Shown here: positions 32,118 to 41,292 of the stretch, one piece after another
How positions within the stretch are numbered: position 1 is the first letter of the stretch
Layout of the letters: each line of letters starts with the position of its first letter
DNA from: Mycolicibacterium pulveris
GTDB lineage: Bacteria; Actinomycetota; Actinomycetes; Mycobacteriales; Mycobacteriaceae
Assembly: GCF_010725725.1 (NCBI RefSeq)
Contig: NZ_AP022599.1
Location: 2,852,001 to 2,916,000 of the forward strand
Direction: 5' to 3'
Length of the DNA stretch: 64,000 bases
Translations under genes and position numbers: made by a program
The notes under the pieces: model-generated
Seen by the model: only the letters and a program-made list of their open reading frames with translations
Databases searched by the model: none
Told to the model about the DNA's origin: nothing

Positions 32118-32225
32118 TCATCGCTTTCGGGTCCTCATCCAATGCCAAACAGTGGTCGCGATCGGGACGTACAGCGGGGACGGGACCATGGCGAGCACCG
32201 CCAGATGCGGCCCGTACTGCGACAT
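32118..32225 (-). CDS. Possible small membrane protein (35 residues)
   Basis: Short minus-strand frame starting MSQYGPHLAVLAM and ending VWHWMRTRKR: one hydrophobic helix (about residues 7-28) and a basic tail. GGAAGGAAAG lies 9 to 18 bases before the ATG, a fair ribosome binding site. It ends two bases after the stop of the histidine phosphatase gene on the other strand. No family is recognised. Length alone gives weak support. Confidence 0.35.
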   Translation of the reverse strand: MSQYGPHLAVLAMVPSPLYVPIATTVWHWMRTRKR

Positions 32226-32253
32226 GATGCTGACTTTCCTTCCCGCCCGGCGA

Positions 32254-33105
32254 TCAATCGATAACGTCGGCCCGCGCGGCACTGCGGGTGCTGTCGAGCG
32301 CGCGGCTGATCGATCCCAGCCCGGACAGTCCGAGGCCGCCGTCGACGACGATGCGCGCGCCGGTGACGTAGGACGCCAGCGGCGAGGACAGCACGACGGC
32401 CATCGCGGCGACCTCGTGCGCGTCACCGAACCGGCTCAGTGGCACGGCCTCCGTCCACACCGCCGATCCGACCGGCTCCGTCAGTCGACGCATGCCCTCG
32501 GTCTCCCTGATCGGGCCGGGCACAAGCGAGTTCGACCGGATACCGAAGCGGCCCCCCGAACGCCAGGTTGGCCATCAGGTTGTCGACACCGGCCTTCGCC
32601 GCACCGACCTGAGATTGGTTGGCGAAGGGCAGATATGCCTGACCGGCCGAGATGAAAAGGATGCTGCCGCGAGTGGTTCGCAGGTGTCGAAGGCGGCCCG
32701 GGCGGTGTTGAAACTGCCGAGAAGATCGATGTCGACGACGGTGCGAAACCCGTTGGCGCTGATTGTCTCCGCGGAGGCGAAGAAGTTACCTGCGGCCCCG
32801 GCCACCACGGTGTCCAGGCGCCCGAATGTCTCGGCGGCCGTGTCGATCGCCTGGGCCAGCGACTTGTCGTCGCGGACGTCGGCGGCGACCGGCGCCACCC
32901 GCACGCCGTGGTCTCGCAGCTGAGACGCTGCGGCGTCCAGTTTCTCCTGCGAGCGGCCACAGATCGCGACGTCGGCTCCCACCGAGGCCAACCCGTGCGC
33001 GATGGCCAGGTTGATTCCGCTGCCGCCACCGGTGACGAATGCCGCCGTGCCTGCCGGCAACCCAGGGGACAACAGCCCCGACAGCGCGGACGTCGGTCCG
33101 GTCAC
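32254..33105 (-). pseudogene. SDR oxidoreductase (2,4-dienoyl-CoA reductase-like), broken by two frameshifts
   Basis: The N-terminal part (from ATG 33105: VTGGGSGINLAIA cofactor loop, AGAAGNFFAS) and the C-terminal part (MRRLTEP..., SYVTGARIVVDGGLGLSG) are in the same frame. The middle (GSILFISAGQAYLPF, GAAKAGVDNLMANLA, with the catalytic-type Lys) is in another. A one-base loss near 32685 and a two-base loss near 32557 explain this and together restore the frame. As read, translation stops at 32575 after 176 residues. Intact relatives are about 285 residues. It overlaps the end of the CoA ligase gene (ATGA-type). True decay or sequencing error cannot be told apart here. Confidence 0.8.
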
Positions 33106-34640
33106 TGCGCGACCGCCACGTAACGGTCCCGAAGTTTGCCTTTGACGAGTTTGCCTGTCGGGGTACGCGGTAGGTCGTCGACGAAGTCCACGGATCGGGG
33201 GGCTTTGTAGTGTGCGATGCGCGCCCGCGCATAGTCGATCAGCTCCTGCGCGAGTTCCTCGGAGCGCTCGACGCCCGAGGCGAGCTGGACGACCGCCTTG
33301 ACCTGCTCCCCCATTTCGGCGTCGGGGACGCCGATGACGGCCACATCGTGCACGGCGGGGTGCAACGTGAGGGCGTTCTCGACCTCTTGGGGATAGATGT
33401 TCACTCCCCCCGAGATGATCATGAACGACTTGCGGTCCACCAGGTACAGATAACCCTCGTCGTCGACGTAGCCGAGATCACCCACGGTGGTCCAGAACGG
33501 ATGCTGCGGGTGCTGGGCGGCGGCGGTCCGGTCCGGATCGTTATGGTAGTCAAACGGCATACAGTCCCGTTCGAAGTACACCGTTCCGACCGAACCCGGT
33601 GGGAGCTCACGGCCGTAGTCGTCGCAGATGTGCAGGATTCCCAGCACGCTTCGGCCCACGGATCCCGGGTGGGTCAGCCATTGCGCGGTGTCGACGAACG
33701 TCATTCCGTGCACTTCGGTGGCGCTGTAATACTCGTAGAGCACCGGGCCCAGCCAGTCGATCATCGCCTGCTTGACGTCCACGGGGCAGGGTGCGGCGGC
33801 GTGGATGACCGACCGCAGGCTCGACAGGTCATAGCGGCTGCGAACCTGCGGGTCCAGTTTGAGCATCCGCACGAACATCGTCGGCACCAGCTGGGTGACC
33901 GTGACCTGATATCGCTCGATGTGCGCCAGGGCTTGTTCCGCATCGAATCTCTTTGCCAGCACCACGGTTCCACCGAGCGCGTGCACCATGGCGCACCACC
34001 GCAACGGGGCGGCGTGATAGATCGGCGCGGGGGAGAGGTAGACGTCGGCGGCCGTGATGCCGTACAGCCGGCTCGCGATCGCGACGGTCGGGTCACCGGG
34101 CTCCTCGACACCGCGGTCGGGCAGTGCAGGCCGAATTCCCTTGGGAAACCCCGTGGTTCCCGACGAGTACAGCATGATCGCCCCGCACGGCTGTCGCTTC
34201 AGCCGCGGGCCCGCCGCGGCCAACGCCATCTCCAGCGAGTCGAACCCCTCGATCGGCCCGCCGAAAGCCATTCGCAGTTCGGGACCGTCGATCTGGGTGA
34301 CGACGGATGCCGCCAACTCGTCGAGGGCCGCGGAGGCAATCAATGCCCGCGCACCCGAATCGCGGACGATGTAGGCGGCCTCCTGCGCCGTCAGATGGTG
34401 GTTGATGGCGGTGACGTACAGTCCCGAGCGCTGGGTTGCCCAGAGCACGACCAGCGCTTCGGGGCTGTTGTCGGACAGCAGCGCCACCACGTCGCCGCGG
34501 CGGAGACCGGCGTCGTGCAGTACTCGCGCCAGTGCTGCGGAGTCGTCATCGAGTTGTCGGTACGTCATTGTCGCCCCGGTCTCGGCGACGATGACGGCAG
34601 GACGGTCGGGCGCCTGCTGAGCGTGAGTGCCCGGGTACAT
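33102..34640 (-). CDS. Fatty-acid/aromatic acyl-CoA ligase (FadD-type AMP-binding enzyme)
   Basis: 512-residue ANL-superfamily adenylating enzyme activating a carboxylic acid to its CoA thioester. It has the P-loop IMLYSSGTTGFPKG, YYSATEVHG (A5 region), GDLGYVDDEGYLYLVDRKSFMIISGGVNIYP (A7-A8 hinge) and the catalytic Lys in RTPTGKLVKGKL. The ATG at 34640 follows GGAGG by five bases. It lies in a minus-strand run after the P450 and alcohol dehydrogenase genes. It resembles FadD13-like ligases by context, but the acid substrate is unknown. Confidence 0.9.
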   Translation of the reverse strand: MYPGTHAQQAPDRPAVIVAETGATMTYRQLDDDSAALARVLHDAGLRRGDVVALLSDNSPEALVVLWATQRSGLYVTAINHHLTAQEAAYIVRDSGARALIASAALDELAASVVTQIDGPELRMAFGGPIEGFDSLEMALAAAGPRLKRQPCGAIMLYSSGTTGFPKGIRPALPDRGVEEPGDPTVAIASRLYGITAADVYLSPAPIYHAAPLRWCAMVHALGGTVVLAKRFDAEQALAHIERYQVTVTQLVPTMFVRMLKLDPQVRSRYDLSSLRSVIHAAAPCPVDVKQAMIDWLGPVLYEYYSATEVHGMTFVDTAQWLTHPGSVGRSVLGILHICDDYGRELPPGSVGTVYFERDCMPFDYHNDPDRTAAAQHPQHPFWTTVGDLGYVDDEGYLYLVDRKSFMIISGGVNIYPQEVENALTLHPAVHDVAVIGVPDAEMGEQVKAVVQLASGVERSEELAQELIDYARARIAHYKAPRSVDFVDDLPRTPTGKLVKGKLRDRYVAVAQ

Positions 34641-34664
34641 CAAACCTCCGGTTGATCGCTTTTG

Positions 34665-35771
34665 TCAGAACCGGATCAGGCCACGCAGGTTCAGGCCGTT
34701 GTGCATGTCCGCGTAACCCTGGTTGACGTCGTCGAGGTCGTACTCGCGGGTGATGAGCTCGTCGAGCTTGAGCCGGCCCGCCTGGTACAGGTCGAGTATG
34801 CGGTGAATGTCGCTGCGCGGGTTCGATGAACCGAACAGGCAACCGCGGACCTGCTTTTCGTACAGCGTGAGATCGAACAGCGACATGTCCACGGCCGTGT
34901 CGGTGGGGTGGGGAATCGCGGTCATCACCACCCGGCCACGCTTGCCGACCAGGCTCAGCGCCTGCGCGACGTAGGCGCCTTCGGCGCTGTCGGTGGTGAC
35001 GACACAGACGTCCGCCATCCCGCCGCGGGTCAGGTCGGTGATCAGGCCGTGTGCCTCCTCGACCGTCGCGGCGGCGTGGGTGGCGCCGAATTCCGTTGCG
35101 CGCTCGCGCTTGTAGGCGACGGGATCGAGAGCGACCACGTATCGCGCCCCGGCGAGCTTGGCACCCTGCACGGCGTTGATGCCGAGCCCGCCGACGCCCA
35201 TCACCACCACGGTGTCGCCGTCGCGGGTCTCGCCGGTGCGCACCGCGGCACCGTATCCGGTGGTCACGCCGCAACCGACCAGGGCTGCCTTGTCCAGCGG
35301 AATGGTGTTGTCCACCTTGACCACCGAGGCGATCGGAACCACCGTGTACTCGGAGAACGTGCCCAGGACACACATTTGGCCGATGTCCTGGCCGCGGCCG
35401 TGGAACCGGAACGTGCCGTCGAGTTGCGGTCCGGCCATGATGGCGGCCCCGTACACACACAGGTTGCTGCGCCCGCGCGCGCATTCGGCGCAGCGACCGC
35501 ACGCGGGAATGAAACTCAGCACCACATGGTCGCCGACCTCGACCTCGGACACCCCGGGCCCCACGTCGGCAACCACGCCAGCGCCCTCGTGCCCGCCGAC
35601 CACCGGCAGGTTCATCGGCATGTCCCCGGTGACCAGGTGGTCATCGGAGTGGCACAGTCCGCTCGCGGTGAGTTTCACCAGCACTTCATGTTCTTTGGGA
35701 CCGTCGAGGTCGAGTTCTTCGACCTCCCACTTCTGGTGCAGGCCCCACAGGACGGCGGCTTTGGTCTTCAT
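34665..35771 (-). CDS. NDMA-type zinc alcohol dehydrogenase (AdhD-like)
   Basis: 368-residue medium-chain dehydrogenase with both zinc sites. GLCHSDDH and GHEGAGVV belong to the catalytic site. CGRCAECARGRSNLC gives the four structural Cys. The Rossmann motif is VVVMGVGGLGINAVQGAKLAGA. The sequence type matches the actinobacterial NDMA-dependent dehydrogenases with tightly bound NAD, of which M. tuberculosis AdhD is one; this is a family-level inference. It lies 20 bases from the P450 gene and 24 from the CoA ligase gene on the same strand, suiting oxidation of the P450 product. Confidence 0.9.
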   Translation of the reverse strand: MKTKAAVLWGLHQKWEVEELDLDGPKEHEVLVKLTASGLCHSDDHLVTGDMPMNLPVVGGHEGAGVVADVGPGVSEVEVGDHVVLSFIPACGRCAECARGRSNLCVYGAAIMAGPQLDGTFRFHGRGQDIGQMCVLGTFSEYTVVPIASVVKVDNTIPLDKAALVGCGVTTGYGAAVRTGETRDGDTVVVMGVGGLGINAVQGAKLAGARYVVALDPVAYKRERATEFGATHAAATVEEAHGLITDLTRGGMADVCVVTTDSAEGAYVAQALSLVGKRGRVVMTAIPHPTDTAVDMSLFDLTLYEKQVRGCLFGSSNPRSDIHRILDLYQAGRLKLDELITREYDLDDVNQGYADMHNGLNLRGLIRF

Positions 35772-35791
35772 GTGTGTTGATCCTTCGGTGG

Positions 35792-37060
35792 TCAGCTCTG
35801 TTCGGGGGTCCAGGTGGCCGGCAGGTTGTTGATGCCGTTGATGAAGTTGGCGACCTGGAAGTTCGGGTCGGGCGCGTGGATGTCGGGGATGCGGGTGTAG
35901 ACCTCGGTCAGCAGTGACCGCAACATGGTGCGGGCCAGCGCCGCGCCCAGACAGAAGTGGGGACCACCACCGCCGAAGGCCAAGTGCGGGTTGGGGTTAC
36001 GGGTGATGTCGAACGTGAACGGATCGTCGAAAATCTCCTCGTCGCGGTTGGCCGACATGTACCACAGCACCACCTTGTCGCCGGCCTTGATCTCGGATCC
36101 GCGCACGGTGACGTCCTGGGTGGCGGTGCGGCGCATGTGCGCGAGCACCGAAGACCACCGCAACACTTCCTCGACTGCGGAGTCCACTCGGCCGGGCACA
36201 TCGGCCACCAGCAGCTCACGCTGCTGCGGGAACTTGGAGAACGTGTGGATCGCGTGCGCGGACGCGTGCCGGGTGGTGTCGTTGGCGGCGACCGCGAGCA
36301 GCACGAAGAAGCCCTTCAGCTCGTCATCGGTCATCTTCTTGCCGTCGAACTCGGCCTGCACCATCCAGGTCAGCAGGTCGTCGCCGGGGTTCGCGCGGCG
36401 TTCGGGGATGAGCAACCCGGCCGTCTCATGCAGGTCCATCACGGCGCCCGCGAACAGTTCGAGGGCAGTCTGGTCGCCGCGTACCTGGGGGTCGGTCCAG
36501 CCGAGCAGCCGCTGCGCGGCGTTGATCGTCTTGTCGTGGATCTCACCCGGGGGCAATCCGAAGAAGCTGCCGAAGATCCGCCCGGGCAGTTGCACCGACA
36601 CCAGCTCGACGAAGTCGCCTTCGCCGAGGTGCGCCATCTCGGAGACCAGATCGCGGGCGTGGCCCTGCACCCAGGACTGCAGCCGGCGCATGTTCCGGGG
36701 CTTGAACGCGTCCTGGGTGATCCCGCGCAGCTGGGTGTGGCGCGGCGCATCCATTGCGATGAATGACTGCGCGATATGGATCATCTCGGGCGGAAAGTCC
36801 TCCATCGTGATGCCTTGCGCCGAGGAGAAGATCTCGGGATGGCGGCTGGCGAACCGGATGTCCTCGTATTTGGTCAGCGACCAGAAGCCCTTGGTGTTCT
36901 GTTCGGGTGGCAGCAGGTCCGAATCGGCGGGCCGACTCCACGGCACCGGGTTCTCGCGGCGCAGCACCGCGAACGCGGCGTCGCGTTCCTCGGGCGACTT
37001 GGCCCAAAAATTCTTGTCGCTCAGGTCGATATCGCGGTGGGTGGGGATGGCGGTGGTCAT
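35792..37060 (-). CDS. Cytochrome P450
   Basis: 422-residue soluble P450. The heme-binding motif is FGGGGPHFCLG with ligand Cys about residue 370. The I-helix is AVAANDTTRHA, the K-helix ExxR is EEVLRW with an R downstream, and the meander is typical. ATG 37060 has GGAAAGGA upstream; the longer in-frame extension lacks homology. It is the first catalytic gene of the minus-strand run. The redox partner is probably the ferredoxin at 39343-39534. The CYP family number cannot be set by eye. Confidence 0.94.
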   Translation of the reverse strand: MTTAIPTHRDIDLSDKNFWAKSPEERDAAFAVLRRENPVPWSRPADSDLLPPEQNTKGFWSLTKYEDIRFASRHPEIFSSAQGITMEDFPPEMIHIAQSFIAMDAPRHTQLRGITQDAFKPRNMRRLQSWVQGHARDLVSEMAHLGEGDFVELVSVQLPGRIFGSFFGLPPGEIHDKTINAAQRLLGWTDPQVRGDQTALELFAGAVMDLHETAGLLIPERRANPGDDLLTWMVQAEFDGKKMTDDELKGFFVLLAVAANDTTRHASAHAIHTFSKFPQQRELLVADVPGRVDSAVEEVLRWSSVLAHMRRTATQDVTVRGSEIKAGDKVVLWYMSANRDEEIFDDPFTFDITRNPNPHLAFGGGGPHFCLGAALARTMLRSLLTEVYTRIPDIHAPDPNFQVANFINGINNLPATWTPEQS

Positions 37061-37210
37061 CAAGGGTGTCCTTTCCGGCGTCTCCGCGACGTGTGTGGTG
37101 CAGCTCACGTCACCGGTTGAGGCCAGTCTTGGACAGGGGACGGCCGAAAACCGCCGACCCGTGGGCCAACCCACGGTCCGCGCGGGCCAGTTCTTCGGTC
37201 CGCGCGGGCC

Positions 37211-38515
37211 TCAGCCGACCGGGACCGTGAACGAGGCCGTCAGTCCGCCTTCGCCCCGGGTGCTGAACTGCAGCGTGCCGCCGAGTGCGTCAACGATCTG
37301 CGCGACGATCCACAGCCCCAGCCCGGCCGTGCCACGACGATCAGACAGGCTGACGAACTTCGTGGTCAGCTCACCCAGATTCTCCTGCGGCACACCGGGT
37401 CCCCGGTCGACGATGGCGACGCTCAGTTGATCACCGCGGCGTTCGCACTCGACGTCGATCGGGCGGCCGCGGCCATGCCGGGCGGCGTTCTCGAGAAGGT
37501 TGGTCAAGATTCGGCGCAGCCCTTGAGCATCCACCTGGATCGCGGACACGTCGCCGCTTGTCGTCACATGCAGTCGCGGCGGTCTGACGCCTGCCGCGTC
37601 ACCGGCTTCGTTGACCAGCTCGACCAGATCGATCCGACGGATCCGCCCGGACGAGAACGCCGGCTGCCGACTCAGATTCACGTCCGACAGCGCGTCGAGC
37701 ATGTCCGAGAGGTGGCGGGCGTGCCGGCCGGCAAGTCGTATCGTCGTCTCCCGCTCCACCGGTTCCAGCTGGGCCGAGTCCACGAGTGCGCCCAGCGAGG
37801 CCACCGGAGTGCGGAACTCGTGCAGAAGCACTTGCAGTCCCTCCTGCTGGGCTTCATAAGAACGCAGCAGCCGGGCCCGCAGGTCGCGCTCCTCTTCGGC
37901 GGCGGCGTGCTCTGCCTCGGCCTCCACCAACGCGCGGACCCGCGACCGGTGTTCTCGTTCGACCAGTACCGAAAGGCCACCGGTGAGCACGGCGATGAAC
38001 ACCAGATACAGCGCCCACCACAGCCCCTGCGTCGCGGCGGGCAGACCAGCGCTGTCCCTGGGACCCGACACCAGCACGACCGCCAGGTAGCCCACGCCGA
38101 CAAGACCGGCCAGCACCAGGCATTCGGGCAAGGTCAGCCGCGCCGCCGACGCCACGACCACCAGGACAAGCACCACCACCACCGGGCTCGACGTTCCGCC
38201 CGTCAGCCAGATCAGCGCAAGCGTGAGCGTCGCGTCCAAGGTCGACACCAGCCAGGCGTAGCGGGTGCGGCGCAACTCGAGGCTGGGCCGCGCCATCAGC
38301 ACCGCCGAATAGCCCAACGCCGCGGCCAACACAAGCCCGAGCACCAAGGGGTATCGGCGCAGCCACTCCGGGCCGACCGCGACCAGCACCACGATGGACA
38401 CCACGACCGCGACCCGGACCGCGACCACCACGCGCGCCAGCCAGTACTGGTCACCGGAGGGCCCCACCAGCGACCGGAGGCGACGCGTGGTTCCCACGAT
38501 CCCGACCTTAGGCAC
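37211..38515 (-). CDS. Membrane sensor histidine kinase
   Basis: 434-residue kinase. About six hydrophobic helices (residues about 25-190) form an N-terminal membrane sensor. A coiled coil (EHAAAEEERDLRARLLRSYEAQQ) follows, then the H-box LLHEFRTPVASLG with the phospho-His, and an HATPase domain with N-box NLLENAARHG, G1 DRGPGVP and G2 GTAGLGLWIVAQ. GTG 38515 is chosen because longer starts would run into the divergent regulator gene. It lies 150 bases upstream of the P450 gene on the same strand and faces its likely partner response regulator, 64 bases away. Confidence 0.88.
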   Translation of the reverse strand: MPKVGIVGTTRRLRSLVGPSGDQYWLARVVVAVRVAVVVSIVVLVAVGPEWLRRYPLVLGLVLAAALGYSAVLMARPSLELRRTRYAWLVSTLDATLTLALIWLTGGTSSPVVVVLVLVVVASAARLTLPECLVLAGLVGVGYLAVVLVSGPRDSAGLPAATQGLWWALYLVFIAVLTGGLSVLVEREHRSRVRALVEAEAEHAAAEEERDLRARLLRSYEAQQEGLQVLLHEFRTPVASLGALVDSAQLEPVERETTIRLAGRHARHLSDMLDALSDVNLSRQPAFSSGRIRRIDLVELVNEAGDAAGVRPPRLHVTTSGDVSAIQVDAQGLRRILTNLLENAARHGRGRPIDVECERRGDQLSVAIVDRGPGVPQENLGELTTKFVSLSDRRGTAGLGLWIVAQIVDALGGTLQFSTRGEGGLTASFTVPVG

Positions 38516-38579
38516 CGTCTGACCCTCTCTCGACGGAATTCGGCGACGCGCCCGAGAACTCGCAGCTACCATCCGGCCG

Positions 38580-39242
38580 ATGACCCGCAAGCCCTACGTC
38601 GTCGTGATCGTGGACGACCACGAACTTTTCGCCGAGGGCTTGGAACTGTTGTTGACCCGCGACTGGGGTGAGCTGTTCGTCATCGGCGGCCGCACGACGT
38701 TCATCGAGGAAGCGGCCGAACTCGCCAGTTCCCGCGACGCGGACCTCGCGATCGTGGACTTGTCCATGCCGCCACTGGGCGGGGTGGCCGCGATCCGCCA
38801 CATCAAGTCCCGTCACCCGAGAACCCGGATCCTCGCTTTGAGCGGCACCGACGACTTTCAACTGGCGGAGGAGGCGCTGCGCGCCGGCGCGGACGGCTTC
38901 CTGTCCAAGACCGTACGCCCGGAAGCGCTTGTCGGACCGTTGCAGACCATCGCGTCGGGGCTGCGGGTGCTCGACCCGGCTTTGCTGGACGCGCTGCTGT
39001 CCAACACGCGCAGGCCCGCCGCGGACGTCTTGGCCGCGTTGACTCCGGCGGATCTGAAGCTCTGGTCGCTGTTGTCGACGGGCATGGAGACCGCGGACAT
39101 CGCCGCCCGGATGGTGGTGTCGGAGCGCACCGCCAAGCGGATGATCGCGTCACTGTTGAAGAAACTCGGCGTCGGCAACCGGATCGCGGCGGCCGCGCTC
39201 GCCGGGCGATGCGGCCTGCTGGACGATCTCACCGATCGGTGA
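38580..39242 (+). CDS. NarL/LuxR-type response regulator
   Basis: 220-residue regulator. The receiver domain has the acidic pair D12/D13 (IVDDHELFAEG), phospho-acceptor D60 (IVDLSMPPLGG) and the Lys in FLSKTVRPE. A C-terminal LuxR helix-turn-helix follows (LTPADLKLWSLLSTGMETADIAARMVVSERTAKRMIASLLKKLGV). It is divergent from the sensor kinase gene with a 64-base shared promoter region. It probably controls the divergent P450 run and the downstream ferredoxin gene. Confidence 0.9.
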   Translation: MTRKPYVVVIVDDHELFAEGLELLLTRDWGELFVIGGRTTFIEEAAELASSRDADLAIVDLSMPPLGGVAAIRHIKSRHPRTRILALSGTDDFQLAEEALRAGADGFLSKTVRPEALVGPLQTIASGLRVLDPALLDALLSNTRRPAADVLAALTPADLKLWSLLSTGMETADIAARMVVSERTAKRMIASLLKKLGVGNRIAAAALAGRCGLLDDLTDR

Positions 39243-39342
39243 TGCCGCAATGGCACGCTGAGGCCAAGGTTGGCGCGTTCGGGCCCGCCCGGCATCGTTG
39301 CGCCGGTCGATACTTAAAGGCGGCAACCGAATTGGAGGAGCC

Positions 39343-39534
39343 GTGCGCATCACCGTCGACTTCAACTTGTGCGAGGGGCATGGCCAATGCCTGATGGCCG
39401 CCCCCGAGGTCTTCGACCTACCCGATGGATCCGATCAGGTCGTCGTTCTCGATCCCAACCCACCGGAAAGTCAGCGCGACGCCGTCGTGCGGGCCGCCGC
39501 CATGTGTCCGGCGCAGGCGTTGCGCGTCGACTGA
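39343..39534 (+). CDS. Ferredoxin, P450-associated [3Fe-4S] type
   Basis: 63-residue small acidic ferredoxin. The cluster Cys residues are in CEGHGQC (first Cys and last Cys, with Gly/His replacing the central one) and AAMCPAQAL, the pattern of the single-cluster [3Fe-4S] ferredoxins that serve bacterial P450s. GTG 39343 has GGAGGAG three bases upstream. It lies 100 bases after the response regulator gene, 2.3 kb from the P450 gene on the opposite strand. It most likely delivers electrons to that P450. Confidence 0.92.
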   Translation: MRITVDFNLCEGHGQCLMAAPEVFDLPDGSDQVVVLDPNPPESQRDAVVRAAAMCPAQALRVD

Positions 39535-39563
39535 CGTCGACCACGCACTTGCGCGGCCGTAGG

Positions 39564-40928
39564 TCAGCCGGTCGGCACCAGCTCGAAGGCCTGATGGGCG
39601 ATCGACAACAGCCAGCCCGCCGCGGTCGGGCTGCGGAAGCGCGGCCAGTTGAGCTGAAAGCTGACGACCCACGGCTGCCCGGTGTGGTCCATTGCGTACC
39701 AGCTGAACGTCAAGTCCCCCGGCAGGTTTCCGCCCTTCGCGCCGACGTAGGTCCATTTCGACTCGTCGAGCTCGATGCCGGGGATGGCCGAGAGAATCTC
39801 CTTGACCGGCGCCGCCTCGCCCACCGCACCGGCTTGCAGCGCGGCGTGCACCCGGCAGATGTCCTCGGCGCTGCCGTACCACTCCGCGCCGAACTCCGAC
39901 GCCGGTGTGTGGGTGCGCTCCGGATCCGGTTGGTACGGACGCGAATTCGTCTGCTTCAGCAGGGCGGCCCGGCCCTCCCGGGATGCGCTTTTCCACTGCT
40001 CGCGCAGATCGGGTTTGCCCCAGCCGACCGAGAACAGCTCGTGCATCGTGGGGAACGGGGTCATGCTCGCCGGGTCGTGATGGCCTGCGGTGACCAGCGC
40101 CCGCTCCACGGCGCCGGTACCCACCCGAGCGATGAGCAGGTCGGTCGCCATGTTGTCGCTTGCCGAAATCATCTGCTGGGCTGCGGTTCTCACCGATATC
40201 CGAGCACCGGCCGGCAGCTGCTCCAGGTTGGACGAGCCGACGTCCTTGGCCCGTTTCGTGACGGTCATCGATTCGTCCCAGTCCAGCGTGCCGTCCTTGA
40301 CCGCCTCGGCGACGGCAAGCAGCACATACAGTTTGAAGATCGAGGCCAGCGGCAGCGACAGGTCGGTGTTGGTTCCGGCGACCACGGTGCAGTCACGGGC
40401 GCCGAGATCCACTTTGGACGCCTGGTAGGAGTAGCGGGCACCGGATTTCGTCAACTCGGCGTCGACGTCTGACCAGCTGCCGATCGCCGGTGGCTGCAGC
40501 GACACGTCGAGTCGGTCGACCATGCCTGCGTCGTCGGTGCGCAGGGAGATTTCCTGCTCGACGCCGTAGGACGTCACGACATCCAGCGTCGCCTGCCCCG
40601 CGCCGACGTCGACGCCCGTCACGGTGAACGGCCGGTCCCACCAGATCTTGTCGAGCTGCGCCACGATGTCCTCGACCTCGTCGGGCGCGGCGAGGGTGCG
40701 CACGCCGACCTCGCCGATCGGCCAGTCCGAGTTCAGCATGTCCATCGTCTGCTTGGCCCGCAGACCGGGTGGGGTGTTGATCTCGATCGGCACGCCGTAC
40801 GCCGCGTCGGCCGGTTCGGACGCGGTCGGCTCGAGCGCGGGTTGCGTGCATCCGGCCAACGCCACGACGAGCGCGACTGCCAGGCCGGTCGCCTGGCGCG
40901 GGTCGGGCCTGCCGCTATTTACTGCCAC
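39564..40928 (-). CDS. lpqF: Lipoprotein with beta-lactamase-like serine hydrolase domain (LpqF)
   Basis: 454-residue secreted lipoprotein. The lipobox VALAGC follows the signal segment, then an N-terminal alpha/beta domain (about residues 60-170). A class A beta-lactamase-like domain has SIFK as SxxK, SDN in SASDNMATD, and KGG near the C-terminus in place of KTG. It is the homologue of Rv3593, which also follows mhuD. The start lies inside the end of mhuD: GTG 40928 is used, with TTG 40934 and 40940 as alternatives. The substrate is unknown. Confidence 0.86.
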   Translation of the reverse strand: MAVNSGRPDPRQATGLAVALVVALAGCTQPALEPTASEPADAAYGVPIEINTPPGLRAKQTMDMLNSDWPIGEVGVRTLAAPDEVEDIVAQLDKIWWDRPFTVTGVDVGAGQATLDVVTSYGVEQEISLRTDDAGMVDRLDVSLQPPAIGSWSDVDAELTKSGARYSYQASKVDLGARDCTVVAGTNTDLSLPLASIFKLYVLLAVAEAVKDGTLDWDESMTVTKRAKDVGSSNLEQLPAGARISVRTAAQQMISASDNMATDLLIARVGTGAVERALVTAGHHDPASMTPFPTMHELFSVGWGKPDLREQWKSASREGRAALLKQTNSRPYQPDPERTHTPASEFGAEWYGSAEDICRVHAALQAGAVGEAAPVKEILSAIPGIELDESKWTYVGAKGGNLPGDLTFSWYAMDHTGQPWVVSFQLNWPRFRSPTAAGWLLSIAHQAFELVPTG

Positions 40929-41238
40929 CCGCAACGTCAAGGACGACCTCGAACTCCAGTAGGGACGCGCCGGTGGCCACCGGGTTGGCCTGCTGGCCCT
41001 TGTGCGCCTCGATGGCGGGGCCGGTCGCCCACGCCTGAAACGCCTCTTCGGACTCCCACTGGGTCACCACGAAGTAGCGGTTCTCGCCCTTGACGGGCCG
41101 CAGCAGCTGAAAGCCGAGGAAGCCGGGCTGGTTGTCGACGGCGTGGGCGCGGTGAGCGAATCGTTTCTCCAGTTCTGGACCCGCGTTCGGAGGGACCTCG
41201 ATTGCGTTGATTTTCACCACGGGGTTCTGGCTCGACAT
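40915..41238 (-). CDS. mhuD: Mycobilin-producing heme oxygenase MhuD
   Basis: 107-residue IsdG-family enzyme that degrades heme to mycobilin and releases iron without CO. The catalytic and heme residues align with M. tuberculosis MhuD: N11, W70 and the heme-ligand H79 (offset of four from the shorter M. tuberculosis protein). The core RFAHRAHAVDNQPGFLGFQLL is nearly identical. ATG 41238 is chosen; an ATG two codons earlier is possible. The end overlaps lpqF. Confidence 0.95.
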   Translation of the reverse strand: MSSQNPVVKINAIEVPPNAGPELEKRFAHRAHAVDNQPGFLGFQLLRPVKGENRYFVVTQWESEEAFQAWATGPAIEAHKGQQANPVATGASLLEFEVVLDVAGGSK

Positions 41239-41292
41239 GCGCATCAGGCTACCGAATCGCCGCCCGGCGCTTCGAGGCGTGATGATGTCGGC

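Noticed and set aside
37089..37110. ACGTG-N12-CACGT dyad upstream of the P450 gene as a response-regulator site
   Set aside because: The arms are only five bases and such dyads are common in GC-rich DNA. No second copy is seen near the divergent promoter.
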